Of a stretch of DNA of 64,000 nt, positions 10,679 to 20,116 are shown one piece after another. A program made the position numbers and the translations under genes. Under the pieces are notes generated by a model that worked only from the letters and a program-made list of their open reading frames with translations, had not been told where the DNA came from and did not search any database. The stretch is from Pseudogymnoascus destructans (Eukaryota > Ascomycota > Leotiomycetes > Thelebolales > Thelebolaceae). Position 1 is the stretch's first letter. Each line of letters opens with the position of its first letter. The stretch covers positions 1 through 64,000 of the forward strand of contig NW_020167528.1 in assembly GCF_001641265.1 (NCBI RefSeq), read 5' to 3'.

Positions 10679-12347
10679 CAGTGTATTAGATAGTATTATA
10701 CGGCCCGTATACGGGTTCATTTTTGTAACCAGTGCGTATACGATACGGGTTCAACTCAATACGCACTGGCACTGGTTAATACGATACGGAGCCCGTATAC
10801 TGGCCGTATACGGGCCGTATTAACCACGTGACACAATGAAAAATGATCTGAAGTATATAACTTACTTCAATGAGGGCTTGTAGTATAGAAAGTAGTGCAT
10901 TGGGCTATCTAGTATATTCTAAAAGCAGCACTTGATCTACATATTGTAGAACTGGGAGAGAAGCTCCTCGGATTCCTTGGTTGGGGACAACAGCAACAAT
11001 CTGTCGTCAGATGGGAGGATCCACTTGTACTCAGCTGCTCAGTCTCTTCTCTCAACACCTCCCAGGCCCGAAAGGCGCCAAGTGCATCAGAATCCAACTG
11101 AAAGCCATAGAACTCAGTATCATAGCCATCAGGGTACCAGTCAGCAGGGCCAGGAAGGTAGACTTGTTCGCCATCGAAGCTCCATGATGCAAAGTTCCGC
11201 CAAACTGCCATCTGTGTCTTGGTGAAGTAGAGGTGCGGGGGGGTCTTCTCATAATAAGTCCTGTAGATGTTAGCTGATTACTATAAATATTACTATAAAG
11301 TTATTAACCTGTATGCTCGCCATCTAGTTCTTGTAATGCAAGAACAGAGTGTTCTAATTGGCCAGTTTCGGATATATAGTGTGCGATTATACCAAGAATT
11401 GCAAGAGAGTTGGGAGAAGTCCAGAGGTCAACTGTAAAGTGGGCTTTTGACAGAGCTGATTGTACATCGCGTTTGATCTGTTGCTTTTGAGCCTTGTATG
11501 TATGCAACGTCCAGGTCTGTATTGTTGAAATAGAGTTAGGTAGCCAGTTATCGATCTCTGGATTAAGGTAATGGAGTAATGCCCTAAATTCCAATATTGT
11601 TGCCATACGGAAAGGGACTCCACAAGTTGTAATCCATCGTACATATAGCTGCTCAACAACAGCAGGGTCTAAGGCTTCAGTTGCAACAGTAGAAAGGCAG
11701 CGGCGTTTATGATTTATCTCTTTAGCGTTTGTCGAAAGCTTCAGCGATATTGCTTTGAATTGAAGTAGTTCGAGATTCCTGAGTAGAGGATATATCTATG
11801 TCGTGTTCTTTTAAGTGCCTTGTAATAATCTTTGTTCCGCCAGACTCAAGATACTCTTTTAGACAGTATCTACAACGCCATATTAACCTGCCCTGGTAGT
11901 TCCGAATGATATCGCAGCGGCTAACAGGTGTATGGTCCCAGACTTTTGAAAATCGTCTGCTTGCAGTTGTTGTTACAGAAACAGAGGGAGAGGATAGCGT
12001 ACGTTTAAGTATAGGCGAAGTCGGGGTTTCGAATCGTTCACTGACAAATAGCTCACTGTCGAGCTGTGACAGTATATCCGAAGGTTGTGAAGTCATTGTA
12101 GTAATATATAGTATATAACGATCTATCAATTGAAGTTATTCGAACCCCTTGTTTCGAATTTTAAGCCTCAATACTAGCTGTATACGGCTAGTAATACGGC
12201 CCGTATACGGCCAGTATTGAGAACTGAATACGCACTAGACCCGTATTGGGATTTTGGAATACGCACTGACTCAGTATTGCCGTATACGATACGGACCCGT
12301 ATACGGGTCGTATACGACCCGTATCGCCAATACTATCTAATACACTG
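10679..12347. mobile_element. hAT-family DNA transposon with 8-bp target duplication CCCCTAAC
   Basis: Both ends carry the inverted repeat CAGTGTATTAGATAGTATT (10679-10697 and, inverted, 12329-12347). The flanks are CCCCTAAC on both sides (10671-10678 and 12348-12355), and 8 bp is the hAT hallmark. Inside each end are repeated, partly palindromic CCGTATACGG and ACCCGTAT motifs, typical of subterminal transposase-binding sites. At 1,669 bp it is shorter than an autonomous hAT element, and its transposase is only partial (next entry), so it is probably non-autonomous. Perfect ends and target duplication suggest a fairly recent insertion. Confidence 0.93.
10909..12129 (-). pseudogene. hAT transposase remnant (BED finger plus part of catalytic core)
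   Basis: The leftward N-terminal part (12129-11722) has a BED-type zinc finger: WDHTPVSR, WRCRYC and later RHLKEHDI give the C-x2-C...H...H spacing. A second piece (about 11606-11304) has HFTVDLWTSPN, the first catalytic Asp region of hAT transposases, and LDGEHTG. A third (11211-10909, WRNFASWSFDGEQ) is an unplaced segment. Frames change between pieces, and the long central region plus the C-terminal dimerisation domain are absent, so this cannot make a full transposase unless long introns and missing exons are assumed. Confidence 0.75.
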
Positions 12348-14180
12348 CCCCTAACTCGACCGGAATCGAGTTATCTCCCTTATTTAAAACCCTATCAAAA
12401 TTCTGAATATGCCATTCTGTTCGTCTCGTAAAACTACTCTGTTAACGATATCAAACCTTTTATTTCCCTACCTTATTCCCAAAAATAAATTCTCAGTTAT
12501 TATAATTATTCCCTTACATATTCTATCCCCCTACTCACACCAACTCGAAATTCGCCTCCCATCCTAATCCGTATCAAAATTCCGAAGAAGCCATTCTCTT
12601 CCGCTCGCAAAACTACCCTATTGACGATATCAAACTATTCCTGTACAACGTCCCCTCACTTCCCATCATTCCTATCAAAATAACTCCCCCCCCCCCCTTA
12701 CTCACCTGAATTCGAAATTCGCCTCCCATTTCAACTCGTATCAAAATTCCGAAGAACCCATTCTCTTACCCTTCAAAAACTACCCTATTAACGATATCGA
12801 ACGCTCCTTATACGTCATCTCTATCATAACTTATACCCCACTCAATATATTCGCTGCCTTACCTTTGCCACCCGACGGAAATCAAAATAACTCACTCATT
12901 TCAACTTGTACAAATAATCGGAAGACGCCATTCTTTTCTCCTTATATTTCTCGTCATTTCCTGCTGTCGAACGATAAGTTCTGTCCGTTGTTGCACAAGT
13001 TATACTTGGGGTAAAAAACCGGGTCTCCCTGTAACCCCCCCCACCACCACCCGTCTAAATCCGGAATATCTCTTTCCTTTTAATTCGTATCAAAAATATG
13101 AAGACGCCATTCTCTTCCCCTTGCAAGCCTCCCCTAATATCACCCTCGAACGATAAATGCTGTCGCCTACTGCAAAACTTATGGCTCTTATCATACCTGC
13201 CCCCCCACCCATTACCAGTCGTCTAAATCCGAAATAACTTGTTCGTTTGAACTCGTATCAAAATTATGAAGACGCCATTTTGTTTCTCTTCCAATCCTCT
13301 TTCAAATGTGATGCCGAATGATAAATTCGGCTGCCCATTGCAATACTTATTGCCCCTCATCTGACATACCCTCCTCCCCCCTTCCACCCGACCATATCCG
13401 GAATATCTTCACCACTTTAACTCGTATCAAAAATCGAAAAACGCCATTTGATTCCCCTTGTAATTCTCTATTATTGACGATACCGAACGTTAAGATCTGG
13501 TTGTCGCTTCAAACGTTATCACCCCTCAAAAACTATGCCTCCCTTTCACCCCCTGTCACCTACCACCCACCAAAATCCGAAATAACCAACTCGTTTTGAA
13601 TCGTACCGAAACGCGGGGTACGCCGTTTTATTCATCTTGGAAACCTCTTCATTTCGCCATATCGAACGATAAATTCCGTCTGTCGGTTGAGAAGTTATTG
13701 GCTGTCAAAAATTATGCTCCACTGGCCCCCTTGCCACCAACCATCCGTCTAAATCCGCAATAACCAACTCATTTCTACTTGTATGGAAAATCGGAAGACG
13801 CCATTTTCTTCCCCTTGCAAATATCTTCTATTGACGATACCGAACCTCAAGTTTCGCTGGTCGCTGCAAAAGTTATTGTCCTCCAAAACATATCCTCCAC
13901 CCGCCCCCCTGACACCTACCGAAATCCGCAATAACTTGCTCGTTTCAACTCGTATCGAAAATCGGAAGACGCCATTCTGCTCCCCTTGCAATTCTCTTTC
14001 GATGACGCTATCGGACGATAAGTTCTCCGTGTCCTTGCAAAACTTATGCCACTTCCCATACCATGTCTCCCTGCCCACAAAATCCGGAACCTCTCTCTCA
14101 TTCTAACTCGTATCGGAATTCCGAAGAAGCCGTTTTCTTCCCCTTGTGAAACTACCCTGTTGCTAATGTCCAACAACCCC
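12348..14180. repeat. Satellite block B, second part
   Basis: Continuation of the 172-bp-type satellite after the hAT insertion. Cores near 12588, 12770, 12925, 13103, 13276, 13440, 13619, 13795, 13966 and 14126 correspond one to one, in order, with those of block A from 1350 to 2745 and beyond, at a nearly constant offset of about 11.2 kb. The two arrays are therefore copies of the same ordered segment, not independently expanded satellites. The block ends against the 3' end of a helicase fragment. No gene is seen in it. Confidence 0.88.
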
Positions 14181-14204
14181 TAACCCTTCTGGCCCCAAAT
14201 CCTA

Positions 14205-15580
14205 TTACCCTTCAAATACCATGCCCACCTCGCCTTCCTCCCTCCGGGGGTGGCCGTCGGCGGGCTTCGCCTGGATGGGTTCGACTTCTAAACCCACCTC
14301 CCCCCTCGTCATTATACCATATATCCGGCATGCCATCCGCCACGTCAACATCCAATTCCCCTCCCACACCCCTCCAAACCCTTCCCCAACCTCACGCATC
14401 CACTCCCAAACATCACACTCAAAATCCCCTCGGAACCCAACCGCCTCCACTATCCCTCGCAAATGCCCACCTTCCAATAATACATATAATCCTGGCAACA
14501 TCACCTCGGGATATTCACACCACCCGTCATCCTCCATCCGTCGGCATATCTTCTGCGACAACCGCACTTCCAACAATGCTGATACCTCCCCAAATCAATC
14601 ATCTTCCGCCACTCCCAGTACCTGACATATCCACTCCCTGACGCCTCTGCCAAAACACAATCCTCATACGCATGCGCCCCTTCCTCTTCAACATCCCCTC
14701 CACGGATGAATCGGCAGTATATGCAATGTCCTCGCACCTCATCCATCACTTCCATCATCTGCTCATCCCATTCTTCTACGGCCTGCAACCGCCTCTGGAT
14801 CATCTGCGACCCATTCGGCACCTCTTCCGTGGCCTCCACCTCTTCCGTGGCCTCCACCCCTCCCCTCACCTCCGCCCCCACTCCTCTGCCACTCTTCATC
14901 TTGCACCGGTCGCAAAACACGCTGTCCGTCTGCCCGCAACTGCCCTCCTCCGCTCCATCCATGTGTCGACTTAACACAACCCGCCGACATCCCTGGCTCT
15001 CAATGAATTCCGTCATCGCATCTTCGTCAACCTGCTCCACTGAATACTCACTCATAATCTCCCTCCGCTTCCAACCCCGGCTGCTCTCCACCCGCGTGAT
15101 GATCACCGACTCACTCACCTCCCCACCTCGCCCTCCACACCCAGACTGCTGCACGAAGCTCGTCAACCCATACGGCCGACCCACGTGAACAATCATCATG
15201 ATCCCCTCAATGTTGATTCCCGTCCCCAATGCCCCCGTCGCAACAATCCATCCACCCTCCCCGCTCGCCCATCGCCGTAAAACCTCCCCCTTATCGTCTG
15301 CTCTCGCTCGATAAAATGCGCACTCCAATAACTCGCTGATCAACCTACCCGTGTCATAACTCCGCACGTATATGACCCCTCGCTTCCCATGGCCCAGCGT
15401 CACCTGCTGCACATGCTTTACGGCAATGTCGGATGGTGCCTCATCCTTGCTGTCCCTAACCTCGTATCGGATTGTCCTTCATCCCGTGCTTCGCCGAAAT
15501 ATCTGCGCATTGTCAGCGCACAACCGCTCCTTCAACACGTCCTCCAACTGAACCATCAATGTCGCCGTCAACCACATATA
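14205..15580 (-). pseudogene. 3' fragment of a RecQ-type telomere-linked helicase
   Basis: Reading leftward from about 15580 the fragment enters inside the helicase core (ATLMVQLEDV), then shows YVRSYDTG, a motif V-like TGALGTGIN and a motif VI reading QQSGCGGRGG, where the usual first Arg is Cys. A C-terminal Cys-rich part follows (CDRC, CIYC, CWKCG). The frame then changes near 14540, continuing with KICRRMEDDGWCEYP to a stop at 14205. The same Cys-rich C-terminus exists in the intact gene at 5909-10368 (CYWC...CQR). Loss of the N-terminal half, the motif VI change and the frameshift mark it as dead. Confidence 0.8.
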
Positions 15581-16686
15581 TGATCCCTGGAATATTAATT
15601 CCTGTCCCTAATGCTCCTGTCGCCACAATCCATCCTCCACTTCCTTGAGCCCACTTCTGTAGTGTTTCGCCCTTATCATCTGCGCGTGCCTTGTAAAATG
15701 AGCACTCTAAAGCACTGCTGATTAAGTCGCCAGTTGCATAGCTCCGTACATAAACCACTCCACGTTTCCCATCTGGCAAGTATAGTAGTCTTTCTAGTAA
15801 TCGAATTCCGACCGCAGATGCTGCTTCTTCCTTACTATCCTGCACCTGATATCGAATGGTCGGCCGTGCAGTGCTCCGTCGTAGTAGTACTGCATCCTCA
15901 ATTAATAGCCTGTCTCGTAATACATCTTCTAGCTCAACCATCAATGTGGCTGTTAATGCTGTAAATGGACACTTTAAGTACCGTAGTTTCCACAGCTCTC
16001 GAAGCCGCTCTCGATATGATGTATCTGTAAATGCAACATGGCATTCATCAAAGAACATGTGAGCTAGCTGCCCATTCAACTCGTACCCCTTAGCCTCGTG
16101 GAGAAACTGCCCACTGACGGCCTGGTCAGCACTGACAACCAGCAGCTGCACCAACTCTTGACTACTATAATGATTACTATAGCTCCACTCTTTACAGTGC
16201 AGCCCAGCAGCCTGTCCTCGAGCCACGATATCTTCAACTAGTGCTGTGAATGGAACGACCACAATCACTGTCTGGTCAACAGCCATGGCAGCCACTGAAA
16301 AGAACAGCACTGACTTGCCACTGCTTGTGGGCAACACGATAATCGATGTGACTGGGGGCTGGTGAACAAGTTGTAGTGCTGCAGCTTGTCCTTCAGATCG
16401 TGGCTGCGCTTGTGGGCCATAGATCCGTCGCAACCCATCTAATGCCTTTGCCTTCACCCCATGCTTGCTCTCTCTCCTCTCTCGTTTGATGCCAACTGGT
16501 GTTAATTGCTGGCTGGCTTGTCGCCCATGCTTTCCTTTCCCCTCAGCCTGTGCCAACCCTAACAACTCGTGCCATGCTACTGAAGCTTGCTCATATGCTG
16601 TGATTAACTCTGGGCCTAGTCGATGCAAGAATGCTCCGTCAACTGCATAATGAGCTTGGGCTACTCTCTGCCCATGCCCTGATTGT

Positions 16687-16804
16687 CTGTTTAATGTTAG
16701 TACTAATTACCATAATGATTACTATAATAATTACTATAAACAATAGTACCATACTATGGTACTACCATAAATAGCGCTTACTATAATCATTACTATAAAC
16801 TCAC
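16687..16804 (-). repeat. Intron filled with TATAGTAA micro-repeats
   Basis: On the minus strand the 118-nt intron reads from GTGAGT to an AAACAG acceptor and consists largely of TATAGTAA-type words and their spacers (TTATAGTAATGATTATAGTA and similar). The same dimer, two TATAGTAA words about 4 nt apart, occurs at about 16168-16188, 17610-17635, 18220-18250, 18305-18335, 19512-19538 and 20071-20090, and in each unit of the 18.2-19.0-kb minisatellite. All lie within the inner helicase copy. Confidence 0.75.
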
Positions 16805-18210
16805 CTAACCATGATATGTCGGAATGTGTTCTGCTCCAACTCTTCTTCATCATCACCCTCTGCAAACTCTCCTTCATCCTCTTCATCGTCCTTCTCCCAC
16901 GTCTTGCTTGCTCGTAGTAAATGCCGTACAGCAATTCCAATGGCTACGTGTCGCCAGCTCTGCACTGTCAACCGTACACCTAGCCCCTTACTTGTTGCCT
17001 TGCTTAAAGCTTGCGTGAGCTCCTGCCCATGGCCCTCGATTATCACCAAACAAGTACTCTGACTCTCGTTGGTCTAATGCCCTGCCAAATGGTCGGATAT
17101 ATATCAAGTACTGTGCTAACACTTGACTGACCTCATTGGGCAAGAACCGAACAATGTAATCTGTGTTTCCCCTCCTCTTTCTTGCCTTATCGTACATGGT
17201 TAAGAAGCACATCTGCCCATTAATGACGTATATGTTCCGCGCTGAATACACACTGTTACTAACCTTGATCGATCCAATCTCTGGTCCTCGAGCTGGCTGG
17301 CCACCTGTGACATGCAAAGTAACCATCAACTTTCGTAAGAACTGACGCTCTTGATTCAAGTACGCCTGCTTCTGTGAGTCGTTCCATTTGTATGATCCAT
17401 CGCCTGCTCTTTGAAGCAACTGCCACTCCTTGCTTCCCTTCCTTGCACGTTTAAGCAGATACTGATAACCTACATCCGTACGCTCTCGATTCTTAACATG
17501 GTTGATGAAGCTGTACTCAGACTGTCGAAATTTCGTGTTCCAAGCCATGCTGTCAACAATCTGGCTCAAATCTACCATGGGCAGCTCTGAATCAAACGGC
17601 AGATTGTATAGTAATCTTTGTAGTAATCCTATCAAGTCATGGCACATTTCCCTAACCTTTTCAAGCTCAACTCCCATTCCAAGATAATAAATCGTCTGTT
17701 CATCGCGTGACCAGTGGATGTTCGCTGGCGACTCATGCAGCTGGTTATACTTCTTCCCCATAGCTAATTGACTCAAGATGCTTGACGTTGGTGAGAATGA
17801 GCCTTCACAGAGATGGGTCCTCCGTAGCTTGTGGATTCGCTCGGGAATTGATTCAATATCCTCTTTGCTCTGGAGTCTTAATTCTGGCCATGGCTCTAAT
17901 GGTACTGCGATCTCAAGCATAAGCAGCCGTGTGATCCATAACACACGTCCAAGTATTGGTGTGTATGCAAGTGGTGGATATAGCGATTTGGTAAGTGGAT
18001 CGATCCCACGAACAGCTAAGTAATGCATCAATGGTGACTCGTACAGCCCAATCTTGCTAGTGTCCTGCATCACGACTAGCATGCACAGTCGCATCAATTC
18101 GGCTGTGAGTAATGGATCCTGATCGTCTTCATTATTGGGTTCAGTTTGCAAGTGCGTATGGATCTGTTGGATTGACTGCCACTGAGCATGGGTGAATTCC
18201 ACGCCAGTTT

Positions 18211-18982
18211 CTAATGAAGTCAGTATAGTAAATATTATAGCAATCATTATAGTAACCCTTCACACACGTTGCCAATGTGCACTTCGCGCAGATGGTTTTG
18301 GGTTATATACTATAGTAACTACTATAGTAACCATCTACTCACTGTGTAAAGCTGTGCGCTTCACGCAGATGGGTCTGGGTTTGATTTATCCTACCACACA
18401 ACCCTCCACACACGTTGTGTGACGCCGTGCGCTTCGCGCAGATGGGTTTGGGTTTGATATATCCCACCCCCTCCACACACGTTTCGTGATGCTGTGCGCT
18501 TCGCGCACATGGGTCTGGGTTTGATATATCCTACCACCCAACCCTCCACACACGTTGCAAGACGCTGGTGCGCTTCGCGTGGACGGGTTTGGGTCTTCTA
18601 TAGTAACTACTATAGTAAACACCCACACGGGTCTGGGTTTGGTATATCCTACCACCCAACCCTCCACACACGTTGCGGGACGCTGGTGCGCTTCGCGCGG
18701 ACGGGTTTGGGTCATATACTATAGTAACTACTATAGTAAACACCCACACGGGTCTGGGTTTGATATATCCTACCACCCAACCCTCCACACACGTTGCGGG
18801 ACGCTGGTGCGCTTCGCGCGGATGGGTTGGGGTCTTCTATAGTAACTACTATAGTAAACACCCACACGAGTCTGGGTTTGATATATCCTATCACCCAACC
18901 CTCCACACTCGTTGACGCCGTGCGCTTTGCGCAGATGGGTTTGCCTCTTCCATAGTAACCACCATAGTAACCATCCACATAC
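18211..18982 (-). repeat. Minisatellite inside an intron of the second helicase copy
   Basis: The landmark CCAACCCTCCACACACGTT or a close variant occurs near 18401, 18470, 18538, 18655, 18777 and 18895, so complete units are about 117-122 bp and some are shorter. Full units contain TGCGCTTCGCG, GGTTTGGGT, a TATAGTAA dimer and GATATATCC. The array fills an intron whose removal joins the two flanking exons in frame. At 772 nt it is far longer than the other introns in the window, evidently by repeat expansion. Confidence 0.8.
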
Positions 18983-20116
18983 CTGTATCATCCTCCCAGT
19001 CAACTGTCGCCGTCCTCATCATGTAACAGATGAACCTCTGCCATACTGCACTACACTTATGAACCGACTGAACGCTCTGGTGAAGCTCGAATGGATGCTG
19101 GCTCGCAACCTCATTCTTTGGTGATGCCCACCACTTTAGTACATCCTTGTGGTCCATATTTGCTAGCGTATCAAGACAGCGTTCAAGAATCCGATCCCAT
19201 GCACGTAACAGTCGTTGTAATTTGGTCTCCTTCTCCTCTGGCTCACGCGCGTATTTGTACGTCTGGATAATATCAACCTGTGACTCCTGAAGAACCTCGT
19301 TCCACCCAGTGTATCGTAGCCATGGGTCTAGCTCATCAGCCGCGGGCTTGGCTAGCAGTGTCAACCTGCGCTCCTGTGCTGCCTCCTTCCACTGCTCGAT
19401 GTCGCGTATGATCTGGTCCTCAGCATCGCCTTCCTGGTTGCTGGCTTGCTCTTCCTCACTAACATCATCGCTAGACTGCTCTCCAACGTCGCGTACTAAT
19501 ATCATCAGCTGGTTACTATAATGATTACTATAAAGATTGCCAGAATCCAACTTACTCAATTGATGCGTCGCTTGCATTCCTTCAGCCTGTCTACTCTCAT
19601 CCACAACCCAATATCGCTCCTTTCCATCTCGAAACCATGTCTGCAGCCGTACAGCCTGGAATAACTGGTTGTCATCCACCCGTTTCATTGAATGCTTATT
19701 TCGGCCATGATCCTTCATTACTCTTCGACTGATTGTATAATACCTACAATGCTGACATTGGAATCCATCAACTATTGGAATAACTGGCTGTGGTGGTAGT
19801 CCATCAACTGGTAATTGGATAGTTGAATAATTATAATCAAATGGAACCCTCTGAATATAGTGCTGTATCTGCTTTCGAACTTCCAGTTTCTCCTTATGGA
19901 TTTTGCGGAAGTGCTCAGTTAGTCCTACACCGCTAACTGCTTTGCAGCAATGTGCACTCAAACAAACAAACACCTTATACTCAACGTTTAGTTGGATCAG
20001 ATGGCTCAAAGTCACTGGAACTTGAATGGAATTGATGCTCTGACGTTCTGCCATGATGGAATTGATGGTAATAGCTATAGTAATCCATATAAAACGTAAC
20101 CCTAGAGAATGCCGTT

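Larger units (their letters stand above)
15581..20046 (-). pseudogene. Second DUF3505 / tyrosine-recombinase-like / RecQ helicase copy, truncated
   Basis: Leftward gene starting at the ATG at 20046. Exon 1 (to 18983) has C2H2-like pairs (CLSAHC; CQHC...HGRNKH) of the DUF3505 type. An intron of 772 nt (18211-18982) joins in frame (DDT-ETGVEF). Exon 2 runs to about 17025 with a recombinase box I (GQPARGPEIGS) and a Lys strand (YDKARKRRG). A frameshift then leads to QSWRHVAIGIA (box II). An intron at 16687-16804 joins VR to QSGHGQRVAQAHYA (His and candidate Tyr). The helicase part has PTSSGKS, FFDECH, LTATLM and TGALGTGIN, but stops abruptly at IIYVV, where the 14.2-15.58-kb fragment is fused out of frame. 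The missing motif VI and C-terminus plus the frameshift make it a pseudogene. It is less GC-rich than the copy at 5909-10368. Confidence 0.8.

Noticed and set aside
18386..18978. Overlapping ORFs with repeated YSNYYSK or VWVFTIVV segments
   Set aside because: They lie in the intronic minisatellite on both strands; the repeats are a product of the DNA repeat, not of protein selection.
18211..18982. CRISPR-like regular repeats
   Set aside because: Units are adjacent tandem copies without unique spacers, in a fungal intron; this is a minisatellite.
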